NCBI GenBank assembly: GCA_015680905.1
Contig: CM027378.1
Span: 80,009,501 to 80,073,500 of the forward strand
Length of the DNA: 64,000 bases
Source: Coptis chinensis
Lineage: Eukaryota > Streptophyta > Magnoliopsida > Ranunculales > Ranunculaceae
Direction of reading: 5' to 3'
Position numbers and translations under genes: made by a program. Below are positions 44,943 through 58,086 of this stretch, in pieces. Under the pieces are notes generated by a model. That model had not been told where the DNA came from. It searched no databases and saw only the letters and a program-made list of their open reading frames with translations. Position 1 is the stretch's first letter; each line of letters begins with the position of its first letter.

Positions 44943-46435
44943 TTGATAAGAGCCCAAAACTGTAGTTTTAACCCCTTAACAACAATACTTTTAGACTAAT
45001 TATGCGAGTAAGAAATAAGAGTTAATGCTATTTACATGTTTTATGTATTTCAGGCATTGAAGTCAATTATGTGCATAAATATGCCACTGTGGCGATATAA
45101 AGGAGCAAGGGTTGGTTGCTAAGAAGTTCTGTGATTAAATGCCAAGATTCAAGAAGAAAAAGTCTTTGTAAAGCCCGGTCAAAAGCTGAAAAGTCAAAGT
45201 CAATGCGGGCAGAAACATCACACAAAGTCAGCAAAACTTCCGAAAATCGTATCTTTGTACTCTGGCATCAGAATTGGGCATACCTTATTTTAAAACGACC
45301 GGTTCGGAAAGAGCATTCCAATGGTCTACACTTTGACCCAATCAGAGGAGCAAAAGTGGACAAAAAATTTGTTGAAGTTAAAGTCAGCTGAAAAAGGGCC
45401 TGTGGACTGAAGAAATTGGGCTTTGGGCTCGATTTTCCGGCCCAAAACATGGACCCTCAGCCCATGCACGAAAATTTGGATCTAGTCTCCTCCATTTCCA
45501 CCTACAAGACTTAGCTCTTAAGTATCAATTAGCTTAGGATAGAAAGTATCCATTAGAGTAGCCATTAAAGAATAGCTTCTAGATCTAGTTTTTGAGTTTT
45601 GAATTAGTTAATTAATTAGTTTCCATTCCATGTATTAGTTTCATTCCTTGTTTTAGATTAAGTATTTGAATCATTGTTTATCATTGATTAGATAAATAAA
45701 ATAGTTAGTTCTTGTTAAATTCGATTTTGTTATTTAAAATTGTTTAGATCTAATTTCAATTCTTGTTATTCAATGAATTCTTAGTTGTTAATTTAGATTT
45801 CAATTATTGTTTAGTTGAATTTAGTAAAGTTAGAATCTTTATATGATGTTTAGTTTTAATTCAATTGGAAATGATAGTTTGATGAATCAAGGTTAAACCT
45901 CCATTAGAGGGGTTTGATGAAGCCTTGATGAAAACTTGATTGTGTAGTATAGAATCATTGTAAGAGTATATTCCACTCTAGAAGGGAGTTGATTTGCCAT
46001 GAGAATGGGTAGACTTCTTCACATGGTAGTTATGAATTGGTAGAGATGTCATGTGTAGTTAGGGATTAGAACGACCAATTCTTACCATAAGAACGTAAGA
46101 ATTGGATTACAACAATCTATGGTAGTTCCTAAGTTGGATTCAAGGTGGATTCAATTCCCCCCTAATTCTTATTCTAGATTCAAACCTTAGTATTCTGTAG
46201 CATTTCATAGTATAATTCGTAATTCTCTCATTGACTTTTTGTAGGATTGATAGTCGTAGGAAACTTGAATGCTAAAGAACTAGGAGTGGAATGAATCTTC
46301 TACTCCAACTCTACTTCAATAGTATCGAGAGTAGAAATCTTTGATAATCACGAGTATAGTCGAGTTTTAGTTTTACTTGCGTTTAGAGTTTCATCGCTTT
46401 ATTCATTAATAAAACTATCCAATTTCACTATTATA
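44943..46435 (+). repeat. G 3' LTR
   Basis: About 1.49 kb, starting TGATAAGAGCCCAAAACTG. It is the same LTR type as in C and J but clearly diverged from both. The 3' end is worn (TTATA rather than TTATCA). Confidence 0.75.
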
Positions 46436-46458
46436 AAAAAACTAACCTTAACTCCCGT

Positions 46459-47379
46459 TTAATCATTTTCCTCCTCATCCTCAATAAAGAAATGAGGTTC
46501 CTTCGCATCTTTCCATGCCATGGTGATTTGCCAGGCTTCACGCCACTTATCATCTACTATAGCTAACCTCTTAAGCGCCACTTGGTCAGATGGGGTGTAA
46601 GACGCAACCTGATGAGGTTGTATCCTCCACCCTTGCCAAGTCATTCCATGGAACGATCGAATAATACAATTGGTGGGTCTCACAATGTCGACCCCAACCC
46701 AATCTGTGAAATGGGCACAAAAAATAGGGAAGAAACATAGCATTATACGACAAATTAAAACAGGCATAAGAAGGTACTTATGCCTCTTGCTATGGGCTCG
46801 AGCTAAACTAGACGTTAGGGTTTGGGGAATATCATAGAGTGTACGTCCCCCATCTAAAGCAAGGAAAATATCACAAGTTTTATCATTCACAGAAGAATAA
46901 CGCCATTCCCCTCTAATATGTAACATGATCCAAAACATAACAGTGCCCACGTTCATAGACAGGCTACCAAGGGAGACGTTATAATCCCCTTGGTCTTCTA
47001 TCCTAAAGATTCCTGCCCCGTAATGCTCATGCAAATTTTCATAGTTATACATGTACATGTTATCTACTAAATATGCCCATGAGTTTTGTATTTTGGCGGG
47101 CATAGCAAGTCCAAGCACAAAGGCTAGCAAGAACCTGGAAATTTCCATCGGTTTATCCCCGATGGTGATGGAGAACACTTGTTCTCCATCCGGTCTATCA
47201 AAGAACTTACAATTATCATAAAAATATGATGTAAGTGCGGGAAAATAAAGTTCATCAGGACTTACCAATAGTGGCTCCTAGCCTGCTAAAATGGTCACTT
47301 CGCGAAACCACGCACCATAGGTTTCACTTTGGAACAAGTCTTCAAAAGACTGCTTTGGTATGATACGAGGGAATGTCAT
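46459..47379 (-). pseudogene. H ORF B, unknown conserved protein
   Basis: About 307 codons from the start at 47379 (MTFPRIIPKQSFEDLFQ), the position conserved in C and J. The stretch 46459-47268 is open for 269 residues: FYDNCKFFDRPDGEQVFSI, LLAFVLGLAMPAKIQ, GIFRIEDQGDYNVSLGSLSM, WRIQPHQVASYTPSD and an acidic end. Compared with C, most differences are conservative, and the hydrophobic run near 46,720-46,780 is retained. One break is visible near the start. Confidence 0.7.
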
Positions 47380-47584
47380 CCCTAATAAACTCACTTGAAT
47401 AGGTGCAAAGGATCCTAGAACAACCCACAAAAAATCTGATTTTTTTGTGCCCACAGGGTCAAGGCGCGGGGTGCGCTCAACCTATGCCTGGGATGGGCGT
47501 GGGGGGCACTCTGGTGAATTTCGAGTTCCAGGCACTTGGGCATAGGGTGTGCTCACTTTTTGCCTGGAATGGGCGCTGGTCACG
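47380..47584 (-). other. H leader of ORF B, CpG-rich, first part
   Basis: GC-rich repeats of the type GGGCGCGGGTGCGCTC between 47,465 and 47,580, as in the ORF B leaders of C and J. Cut by J at 47584. Confidence 0.65.
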
Positions 47585-49116
47585 TGATAAAAGTGAAATT
47601 GACTAGCTTACCTACGAAATGAACGATGAAACTTAAAACGTAAGTAAACTAAAACTAATCTTATGTGCCTATATTTTATCAAAGATTTCTACTCTCAATC
47701 CTATGAGATATAGTGGAGTAGAGTGATTCGTTCCACTCCTAGTCCTTCCGCATGCTGTGTTATCACGTGTAATTACTCTACTTAAGGTCTAATGAGAGAT
47801 TTACGAAAAGGCAACTAGACTACGATGCAACTACCCACAAGATGCCACTAGTCGGTTATCAAAATAACTAAGGGAATGCTACATTGATTCAATGATAAGG
47901 AGTTAGAGGGGGATTGATTCCACCTAAACTCGACTTAATCCTATTAACGACGAATCGTCGTAATCCGAATTGAATCGCAGAACAATTGGTTCTTCCTAAT
48001 CCCTAATTACACATGGCATTCCTACCAATTCATAACTAGCATGTGAATGATTAAACCCATTCTCATGGTGAACTAATCATTTCTAGAGTGGAAAGGAAAT
48101 TACGACGATTCTAATGATAGTCGAATCAAGCTTTCATCAAGGCTTCTCAACCCCTCTAATGGAGGTTTAGCCGAGAATCATTATGCAATCATTTCGATTA
48201 AAGTTAAACTAAACATGATATAAAGAATTGAAATTTACTAATCTAAATTAAACAATAATTAAAATCTAATTAATAACTAAGAATTGAATAACAAGTAGTA
48301 AATGAATAAGATCTAACACAAATGTAAATGACAATAATCGAAATTTAACAACTAGCTATTTTATTAATCAAACTAATTAAGAGTAATGATTCTAATAGTT
48401 TAATCTAAAACAAGAATTAGATTTGAAATTAAACTTAATTAAAGCAATTAAATCTAGATCTAGAAGCTATTCTAATGGCTACTTTCTATTATAAGCTCCT
48501 TTATTTTCTAACCTAAAAATCTACTATTCTCTACTAAAAAATCTACCATTAACAAAGAGCTAAGCTTTTGTTTTTATACTTTCAGATCCAAAAATCGTGC
48601 ATGGGCTTGGAGCCATGTTTTGGGCTAGAGAATCAGGCCCAAAACCCAATTCTTTCAGTCCAAAAAGGCCTCTTCAGCTGCAGTTGGCTTCAATAGACTT
48701 TTCGTCCATTTCTGCTCCTCTGATTGGATCACGGCTTAGACCATTGGAAAGCTCTTTCCGAGCCGGTCGTTTTGACATAAGGTAGGCCCCATTCTGAGGT
48801 CTGAGTCCAAAGATATGGCTTTCGGAAGTTCTGCTGACTTTGTGTGTTGTTTCTGCCCGCGTCGACTTTTCAGCTTTTAACCGGGCTTTAGAAAGGCTTT
48901 GTCTTCTTGAATCTTGGCCTTTAATCACGGAACTCCTTAGTAACCGACCTTTGCTCCTTTATCTCGCTAAAGTGGCACATTTCTGCACATAATGGACTTT
49001 GAAGCCTGAAATGCATAAAAACACGTAATCAGTGTTAACTCTTAATTATTACTCACATAATTGGTCTAAAAGTATGTCTATTACAGGGTTAAAACTACAG
49101 TTTTGGGCTCTTATCA
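47585..49116 (-). repeat. J 3' LTR
   Basis: 1,532 bp, plus-strand view TGATAAAAGTGAAATTGAC to GGGCTCTTATCA. Partner of 58749-60290. Confidence 0.9.
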
Positions 49117-49132
49117 AACCACCCCCAAACAG
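49117..49132 (-). other. J 3' polypurine tract
   Basis: Plus-strand view AACCACCCCCAAACAG, directly inside the 3' LTR. Confidence 0.85.
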
Positions 49133-50951
49133 CATTTTGCTTGTCCTCAAGCAAAGATGAGAAATTAGAATAAGTGACCAAAATGGAGTTCTAACTACTC
49201 GTTTCGCTGAGTGCGATTGCATTGACCATATGCAACAAGGCCTTAAACCACTAGGAATTCCCTAGTGGACGAGTTATAGCCTCGTGAGAGTTTTCCAATG
49301 AAGGTACTCACAAACTTCATCTATACTACAACGACTAAGAAATAAAACTATTGTTTCCTTATTCATGCTCTAAATTATCTATACCTCTCATTAGCAATGG
49401 ATATAGAGTAATCAAGTCGAAACCTAAGCTAATATATGCATAATAATCAATTATCTACAATAAACATATATACAATGAGTAATACTATGAAATGCCTAGC
49501 AGGTTCGTTTCTGAAACTCGGAATAGTGTCCTTAAGTAGGTTCTCACAATAATAGTCAAGATACAACACTCTGATTTTTCCACTCAAGTTTCTCTACTCT
49601 AGTGCGCAGTGGGCACACTTTACCTTACAATCTCAATGACAACAAGGAAGCCGGAGTCGATCAAACACATCTGCCACTTACTATCACACTAACCTATTCC
49701 TAATTGAGCTAGAGGTCTTTATTAGGTGTTGCGGGGATTAGGAGATGGTTTAAGAAGGAAGGAAATGGATATTCAAAAGGACAAGTCTGAGATAATAGAG
49801 CCTTCATATTATGTAACTTAGAGAAAACCTTGTTATTTTCTTTTGCTTCTATACTTTGTTTCCATCCTTAGCCATATTTTTTTCCTTTTTTCTTTACTTT
49901 GGCTTTTAAATCCCTTTTTCTTTTTTTTTTTTTTTTTTTTTTTTATTTTATTTCTATTTTTATTTTTTTCTTTTCTTTGGATGGAAACTTCTTTTCTTTA
50001 TTTTCCTCAAGCAATTAACTAACTTTTGTTTACCACGTGGTTTTTCTTCTTCTTTCTCTTCCTCATTCTATTCTCAGACTTATCTTAATTGGGTAGGTTG
50101 AATATTATTTTTTTTTTTATTTTGTAACAGGGTAAAGGATTTGTGGTTTATGAAAGGCTAAAGAAAGGCTCGAGGGGCTTAATTAGCGGAAAATAATTCA
50201 TAGGTTTGAATTTCTGGCTATATCGATCCAAAGGGGCCTAAATTCTCGCTTAGGATATGGTTTAGTGATCAAGCAAGTGGACGTGTGATATCTCTATCCG
50301 GATTTTACTTCTCCCTTGTGTTATTTTTCAAATGTTTCGGCTTTCATATAAGGCTTTAGGCTATATTCTCACAGGATTTGTAGAATAAGTACTCTAGCCT
50401 AGATTTCAAAACTTCATCGCTAACAATCATCGATACTCATGTAATATATTTATAAATAGATGCAAAGATTATTACCTACATATTAACCTATGTTTCTAAA
50501 AATTATTCGATGCAAAAGCTACGTTGAGATTTCTAGATTGTTAAGAGCATAGAGAAGGAAAACAATACCACTATTCCTAAGTGTATAGCATGAACTTATT
50601 TATTTATATTTTTTAATTTTTAAAATTTTAACTAGAAACCAAATGCATATTAACTCTATCTATATCCTAACAGATGCCTTAATTACACGTGTTTCTATGC
50701 CCCCCCCAAACAAGAAGCATGTGTTGTCCTCAAAGCATTTAAATAAAGAGGGTAGGAAAAATACCATTGAAACGCATGAAATTCAGGGATATCTGCAAAA
50801 CAAAGTTAGAACGTACTAATATAGGAAATAAAAACTGACGCAACTCTATACGAGTTCTACCCATTATGGGGTTAACAAGAATGAAATTGCTTGGGACATA
50901 AGCAGACACTAACTAGAATGAAAACTTACCTTATCTCCCGCATTACTCATC
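49133..50951 (-). other. J 3' noncoding region
   Basis: It aligns in full with 21,690-23,490 of C. It contains a long T-rich tract near 49,920-49,945 and an internal polypurine motif (CCCCCCCCAAAC) at 50700-50711. No gene is visible. Confidence 0.78.
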
Positions 50952-51873
50952 ATCTTACTCATCCTCTTCTTCCATAAAGAAGTGAGGTTCCTTTGCGTCC
51001 TGCCATGCCATGATAATTTGCCAGGCTTCCCGCCATTTATCATCTATTATTGCTAACCTATTAAGAGCCACTTGGTCTGATGGGGTGTAGGGTGCAACCT
51101 GATGAGGTTGTATCCTCCACCCTTGCCAAGTCATTGCACGGAAGGATCGAATAATACTATTGGTGGGTCGTACTGTGTCGACCGTAATCCAATCCGTGAA
51201 ACCTGTACAAAAAATAGGAATGAAACATAGCATAATACGGGAAACTAGAACGGGCATAAGAAGGAACTTATGCCTCATGCTATGGGATCGAGCTAAACTA
51301 GACATCAAGGTTCGGGGAAGGTCATGACACATACGTCCCGTGGCTAAAGCAAGGAAAACACTGCAAGTGGCATCATTCACAGAAGAAAAACACCATTCCC
51401 CTAAAATGTTTAGCATGATCCAAAACATAACAGTTCCTATGTTCATGGACAAAGCTACCAAAAGCGACGTTATAGTCCCTTTGGTCCTCGATACGGAAAA
51501 TGCCTGCGCCCGCATCTAACTCATGCAAGAACTCGTAAGTGTAGACATACATATTATCTACCCAATAGCACCATGGGTCTTGTATTTCAGCGGACATAGC
51601 AAGTCTAAGAACAAATGCTAGCAAGAACCTGGTAATTTCCATTGGTTCATTATCAATGTTGATGGAGAACACTTGTTCTCCATCTGGTCTTTCAAAGAAA
51701 ATGAAGTTATCATAAAAATAAGATGCTAGTGTTGGAGAATAAAGTGCATCAGGTCTTACCATAAGCGGCTCCCAGCCAACGTATGTGATCGCCTCGCGAA
51801 ACCAAGCACCATAAGTAATGCTTTGGAACAAATCTTCGTTAGACTGTTCCGGTATCAGTGTTGGAGATGTCAT
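50952..51873 (-). pseudogene. J ORF B, unknown conserved protein
   Basis: The start at 51873 (MTSPTLIPEQSNEDLFQSI) is the clearest N-terminus of the three copies, and the next residues include TYGAWFREAITYVGWEPLM. The product shares PDGEQVFSINIDNEPMEI, the hydrophobic run near 51,220-51,280 and the acidic C-terminus with C and H. It follows a CpG-rich leader and precedes the 3' noncoding region. One or two breaks are visible. Confidence 0.7.
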
Positions 51874-52679
51874 CTCAAAATTACGCTCTAGAATAGCTGC
51901 GAATGATCCGGATACTACCCGCAGAAAACTGGAAATTTTCTGGTCCACGGAGAAGTCGCGTGAAAAGCTCCTGAGTATTTGAAATTTCCAGTGTTTGAGC
52001 GCTGGTCTCAGCTCAGCTTGAAGAAAGCGCGCTCGACAAAAATGTGAAAAAATACAGACGAAAGCGCGCCTCCTCAGAGAAGCGCTGAAAAAACGGAGTT
52101 CTTGAAACTTCGGAAAATGAGCCGACATGTGGGAATCGTGGGAGTGAAAGGTGAGTGATGGAGTTTAGGTGTAGTGTGAGTTGTGAGTGTATAATGTATG
52201 AATTTTATATAGGTTTTAAGTTGCTAAAATGGATCGGGAAGTTGCCAAAAGTATTTACGGCAGTTTCCGGAAATTCTAAAATTTCCAAACCCGAAAACGG
52301 AAACAACTCATTATCTTGATTCTAATTCAAACCTAGTATCTTTTAGGTTGAATTTATGATAGAATCTACCTATTTAATCTAGATTTCATCCTACCCTTAT
52401 ACTTATTCCTGGATATGCCTAAACGGCCATATTTTCACCTTGACTCCGCAATAAATTCTAACACGAGGGTTATATAAAAATCATGCTGGAATAGATAAAA
52501 CCACCCCCAAACAATTTGGGAAGGTGGGATCAATATGAGACAACCACGCATAATAAAAATAACCGCGATTATATTAAAATTTTCATTCGAGTACATTTCA
52601 CTACAAAATTCAAATTACGGAAATAAAACTTACATTAAAATAAATAACAATAATGAAACTACAAATAAACATAAAAACA
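51874..52679 (-). other. J spacer between ORF A and ORF B
   Basis: From ORF A: polypurine-like motif (plus-strand CCACCCCCAAAC at 52502-52513), an AT-rich part, then GC-rich repeats such as AGCGCGCTC and GAGCGCTGG between 51,990 and 52,090 ahead of ORF B. Confidence 0.68.
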
Positions 52680-53852
52680 TCAAACGATGCTATCCCTAAC
52701 TACTCCGGTACTGGTAGCGGAGGGCACATGGTCCGGAGACTGCTCCTGGGCTCCTGATGGGCCAGCACCATTCGTCCTTCGGCGACGACGCTCGTGCCTC
52801 GATGGTGTGTCCTCAGAAGGAGAGTCCCCGAGGTGGGGGAATCGTGTAAGCATCTCTTCCTGAATCGGCTTCGAGCTTCTAGCTCGCCCTCATCTGTTCC
52901 CACCTCTCATCCTCTCTGCGGTACGGACCTCGGTTATGATGCATCGTTGCCTGTCGAGTCTGGAGGTCTTCGCAGATAGTGTTGAGCGAACGCATGCCAC
53001 GATGAATCACAACCATGCGTTCTGCATCTGACCAGCGCCTCTCCAAGGCATCCACATCAAAACACGTCAAATCTTCCTCATCCTCCGAGGCATTCTGATT
53101 TCCCCCAGCCTCCTCAGCATTCTCCTCTCCCCCAGCCTCTTCTTCTTCTTCTCTATCCTCAGCCAACCTCCAAACCCGTTGGACACACTCCCTATAGATG
53201 CACGGGTTACGGTGTAGGGTGATGTAAGTCCTATCAGTCGCCTGAGCTGCTCTCAACTTTAACATGATCATGGTTATCAACACAGGGAGAGGGGCAACAG
53301 ACTTTCCTACTCCCCTAATCATGCTAAGTAAAAACTCCAAGATGCAGAACTCATACTTTCGCTCCTGGAGTATCCATAAGATGTGGAGCCAGTTCAGGCC
53401 GATGTCGCTGACCTTCTCCTTCCCCAGGACGTTCCGACCAATCCATCGAAATGCGGCCACCGGTGGTTGGTCCTAAGGGAAGCCTGTCGAACACAATGCG
53501 ATCTCGCATTGTAGTCCCCTCCAATAACTGTCTCGTTCATCAATGGCTCTACCCCATTATGTTGGGACTCCTGCAGGGTGACATCCAGATGGATTCTAGG
53601 CGGAATGCCTAGAATCTTAGCCAACAACCCAGTCGTCACTTCCTTCCTCCTCTTCGCCACCACAACAAAAATCCTAGTCCCTTCCAACTCCCTCGTATTG
53701 TAGAACCGTCTGACTAAGTCCTCGTGGTAATAGGCTTTAGTCGAGTACCACAAGCTATTCCAGTCTCGACTGATCATTTCGTCACCGTAAAACGGCGAGA
53801 AGTGGTCGCCGGTAAAAGCTTGCTCCGGCAAAATTCGGCGTTGTTGAGCCAT
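52680..53852 (-). pseudogene. J ORF A, unknown protein
   Basis: About 390 codons from the start at 53852 (MAQQRRILPEQAFTGDHFS). The N-terminal part has WNSLWYSTKAYYHEDLVRRF and LLAKILGIPPRIHLDV. The middle part (52879-53460 stretch) has LNWLHILWILQERKYEFCI, then MIRGVGKSVAPLPVLITMI, and then an acidic run of Glu (EDREEEEEAGGEEN near 53,110-53,165). The end has a charged helical segment with a basic RRRR-like patch. The layout of LVR-FY, LGIP and a later helical part recalls the plant transposon domain usually located after integrase in Athila. Function unknown. A few breaks are visible. Confidence 0.68.
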
Positions 53853-54632
53853 TGGAAGTTTGGAATGTAGTGGGGGTTTAAATGGGATGTGGTGGTGGGA
53901 TTTAAATCGAACGACTAAAGCAACAGTGGTGGTGGTGGAGTGGTGGCATGGCAGCACCAAAATTTGGAGTTTCCGGTGGTTTTTGCTTATTTAATTTGGT
54001 GGAGGTGGTGGTAGGGCGTGTTTGGAGTCGATTTGGGTTGGGTATTGATTTTGGGCTTGGGTTAATTTTCGTTTTCTTTTTAATTTGATTTTGTTTTAGG
54101 TTTTGTTGAAGCTTTGGGCGTTAATGGTGGTATGGAGAAAAAGATCGCGACTGTTGGCTAAGGTAAAGAGGGCGGTCGCTGTCGATGAAGCGGGTTGGGC
54201 CCAAAGCCCAAATCGAATTTTTGATTTTTTTTCGATTTTTCAAAAACTTCAAATCAAAATTGCCGCCGTTCTTGGTCCAATTTTTATGAATGAGATATGG
54301 AAATGATCAGGAGAGAATTTCCAATCCAATGATCCATAAAACACTCTATTCCGACCGTGGATGACATATAAGATAGTGAAAAACGCCTCAAAGTGCGTGC
54401 ATGACGTACGTTATGCGAATAATTGAACTCTAAAATCATGGAATATGTCAACCCGAATCATAATACAATTAAATGGCCTAAGCAATTGTAATGGGACATA
54501 AACATTCTAGGACGGAAACACGAACACCCCACCCCCAAACAAATTTTTACAACGAAGCTTAGAAAATTTGTTTTTAGCAGTGGGTCTTTTAAAGTCAGAT
54601 TCCCGAGACTTCCTATATTACTATGTTTATTC

Positions 54633-54707
<75 letters not shown>

Positions 54708-54960
54708 CTTTTTAATGAAAAACAATAAACAAGAAAGACATAATTCACTCCATAGAGAAACATGACTCAAAAATCTGAGAAAACATGCAAGAGTAGAAAA
54801 CGTGAATTATGTTATACGTGGACTTAGGATCCGGTACTTACAGCCACACACTCCATAGGGAGGGCCCGGTTACCTTAATGGTGCACTCACCAATATATGG
54901 AAATCAAAGGAAATGCACCAAACACAAAAGTTGAGTCGTTTATAGTCAGATACTCGAGAC
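53853..54960 (-). other. J region between protease and ORF A
   Basis: Counterpart of 17,641-18,796 in C. It has the paired motif at about 54,937-54,963 and 54,585-54,612, a (TA)n tract at 54637-54704 (about twice the length of the one in C), and a polypurine motif CCACCCCCAAAC at 54529-54540. Tyr-Ile repeat ORFs here are microsatellite artefacts. Confidence 0.75.
54637..54704. repeat. (TA)n microsatellite inside J
   Basis: A pure AT dinucleotide run of about 68 bp at the same element position as the one at about 17,965-17,994 in C. Confidence 0.95.
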
Positions 54961-56460
54961 TTATCTAACATATGTATGATCATGCAGTTTATCATATATC
55001 AACAACCGAAATAATTGTGGATCATTCCATAAATAAATATCACAGAAAACATATCCAACCACAATCAAGCACCAAGATTTCCTATGACGCACCCTAGTGA
55101 AATGAAAGCGAAGTCGGTTAACCCTATTACGTAACCTAGCATGCACCTTCTTTTTCGTTTTTGAATGAGTGGGTGTTCTAGTAAATAAGTGTGGAAAAGT
55201 GAATGGTTATGTAGAATATGGTGGATATGGATAAGTTGTAGAACACAGACCCGTAAAACAATGAGGATGTGGTTTTAGCACAAAACTCATTCATTTGTGT
55301 GTGTAGGTCCGTCTCAAGTCCGAAATGAAGGTGTCAAATGGTTTGTCCTTCTAAAGTATTTGTTTACTAGGTGGATTTAAATACTTATGAAGCACAGAAG
55401 AAACAAAAGGATCGAGTGCAAACTCGAGATTCCTTTGAAAGGGTGGAAGGAGGGGAATCGAGGTGGTTGTTGTGCAAAGTAGTTCTTGATAGGGTGAATC
55501 ATCACCTGCTCTAAGAAACTCATCGAATTGCTCATCTAGATTGGTCATATCCACGTTACTATGATAGTCCTCTATATCTTTGAGAAAGTCATCTATCTCC
55601 TCCTCATCCGTAATATGTGTATCGACTAGTGTAGGGATGGAAATGTTAGAGTCTGATCTTCCAAAGGAAAGAAATTTGGGCATATGATTATCAGGGAACG
55701 TGTTGTTGAAATAATCTCAAGCAAAGCTCTCGATCATGCTAACCTCTCCATCCATAGACGAATCGGGTAACTGTGTCTTTGTTTTAAAAACATTGACTTC
55801 AACAGCAAGATGGCCAAAAGACATGGACATTGAACCATCACGGCAATTAATGAGCGCATTGGCAGTTGCCAGAAAAGGATGCCCTAAGATGATCGGGACA
55901 GAGTCGTTAACGACTTCTGTGTCGAGGATGACAAAATCAGCCGGATAGTAAAAATCCTGAATTTTTACCAGAACATTTTCGACGACACCCTTAGGATACT
56001 TAATAGACCGATCAGCTAATTGCAACGTCATTTTAGTGGGTTGCATCTCATCTAGACCTATTTGTCTATACAAATAAAACGGGAGTAAGTTAACACTAGC
56101 CCCCAGGTCTAATAATGCGGTCGTTGTATAAGAATCTCCTAAAGTGCATTGTACCGTAGGACGACCAGGGTCCTTGTACTTAACAATTCCATTATATTCA
56201 GATAGAGTTGGGAATTGTTCTATTAAAAAGGCATCTTTTGGCATATTGGTCTTACGCCTAGTAGTACACAATTCCTTAAGAAACTTAGCATGGTGTGGTA
56301 GCTTTTTTATAGCTTCGAGGAAGGGAAGGTTTATAGTTAGATTCTTGCAAACATCCCTAATCTCCTCATAATTTGTATACCTAGTTAACATGGCTAATTT
56401 TTGTGGAAACGGTGGTTTCTGTCTATATTTAGCAATGGTATTACCTGGATGTTTAACCAT
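54961..56460 (-). pseudogene. J aspartic protease plus extension
   Basis: Open over 247 residues at 55717-56460: NLPFLEAIKKLPHHAKFLKE, active-site LLDLGASVNLLPFYLYRQ near 56,090, LQLADRSIKYPKGVVENV and VPIILGHPFLATANALI. The extension follows at 55351-55683 (acidic, with DEEEIDDFLKDIEDYHSN) and 54961-55146 (basic tail, SWCLIVVGYVFCDIYLW). Nearly the same protein as in C. Broken in a few places outside the protease core. Confidence 0.82.
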
Positions 56461-58086
56461 GGCTTTCTATTTCTTAGGTTTTGTTGTAACTGGTACCTCT
56501 ACAGTGGTAGGCTCTTCAGTTTCTATTTCGGTATATAGTAATATAGCAGTTGTAGGGGCTACTGGTGGGGTAACTATAGGCATAGTTACTTTGTTATCAA
56601 CCACTCTGCCAGAACGGAGAGTGGTGATGGCATTTAGCTCACCTACATTTTCATACTCATTACTAGTATTATCGGTTACCTCAAAGGCTGTATTTGTTAT
56701 TTTAGGATTAGGTATTTCGTGACCTGGCAACACACCTTTGGGTTGGGCTTTATCTGGAGCCAACTGTTTGGTTAAATTATTAACGGATTGTAGAAGCTGT
56801 TGGTTAGATTGAGCCATGGTTTGGAAAAGTTTTTGGCTCACTTGTATGAAGGTGTCAAGACGATCCGGTTGTGTGGGTGTAGTAGTCACGGGTGGTGTGA
56901 CTGGAACTATTTCACGTGAATTATTTATGGGTAGATTTTGATAGTTATTATTTACCGGAACGATACCTCTATTAGCATTATAATTATTATAACTACTTTG
57001 ACTTTGTGCTTGACCTTGACGAGGTTGCACTTGGTTGTTATAATTATTAAAATTCCCCTGACCCTGTCCTTGTCATAGTGGGGCTTGGTTAAACCTGTGC
57101 GTAGGCCTAACATATTGATTATTGTACCCTTGAGGTGTGACGTTTTGGTTATTTCTCCAACCGAAGTTGGGATTTTGTCTCCAAGGGGCGTTAGGTTCAC
57201 TATTTATGGAACAAGCCTGTTCATAGGCAATAGGACAGTTGGAGTCGGGATGCTCAGGGCTCCAACAGAAACTACATGGATTTGAATTTACATTCATGAC
57301 GGGGATAGGCTTTTGTTGAACAGAAATGGCCTCTACCTTTTTAGTGAGTGATTCGATTAGAGTTTTAAGCTTGGAATCGTGTTTAATTTCAAACATACCG
57401 GCGGCCTTAACTGTATTAGAAGAACTAGCGGAGCGGTGGATATCATCACTACCCCCCCAGTTGTTATTTCGCTTAGTTTGATCCTCTAAAAGTTTATAAG
57501 CCTCCGAGGCTCCTTTGCTTAAAAAACTACCCCCATTCATTATGTCTAGGACTTCTTTATGGTGGTGTAGAAGTCCTTTGAAAAAGGCACGAACTAACGT
57601 GTCTTTCGCTAAGTTATGATGTGGACACTCTATAAGGAGATCGGTGAAACGATTCCAAGCCTCTGAAAATGTTTCATGAGGATTTTGTCGAAAGAAATGA
57701 ATCTTGGAAAGCATCTCATCCGTCTTTAGGGGTGGGTAAAAATGTTCCATAAACAAGTGAACAAGTTTAACCCACGAGTCCACGTAATTAGGGCGCTTTA
57801 GCGTTAACCAAGACGCCCCTTATCGGGCTAAGGTGAAAGGGAATACCCGAGTTTAATTTGTTCCGCACCAACCGTAGGATGGTGGAATGTTGTTAGGACT
57901 TGTTCAATCCTACGCGATGTAGCCGATAAGGTTTTTCATGGTCTAATCCATGAAAAACGGGTAACAAATTAAAATATTTGGGGATTCGAAATCCCCAATC
58001 GGGTCCGCTAGAACAATGCAAGATTTGGGGCTATCGCCAAGGCTTTGTAGAAGTCGAGAGAGAGGAGTCTCTTCTTCGTCGGGCAT
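56461..58086 (-). pseudogene. gag: J gag
   Basis: The start is probably at 58086 (ATGCCCGACGAAGAAGAG), as in C. The open stretch 57073-57783 has FMEHFYPPLKTDEMLSKI, ETFSEAWNRFTDLLIECPHH, MNGGSFLSKGASEAYKLL and SFCWSPEHPDSNCP. The open stretch 56467-57030 has the Gln/Asn-rich tract, the coiled-coil-like SNQQLLQSVNNLTKQLAP and the C-terminus leading into protease. A few breaks are visible. Confidence 0.8.

Larger units (their letters stand above)
44091..46435 (+). mobile_element. G: Athila-like element, 3' end only
   Basis: 3' noncoding region (matching 22,690-23,508 of C), polypurine tract TTTGGGGGTAGTT, and a 3' LTR ending at about 46435, where minus-strand ORF B sequence of H begins at once. 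Nothing coding remains. Either F is inserted in G, or G lost its 5' part. Confidence 0.72.

Noticed and set aside
54458-54765. Tyr-Ile repeat ORFs on both strands
   Set aside because: Translation of a TA microsatellite.
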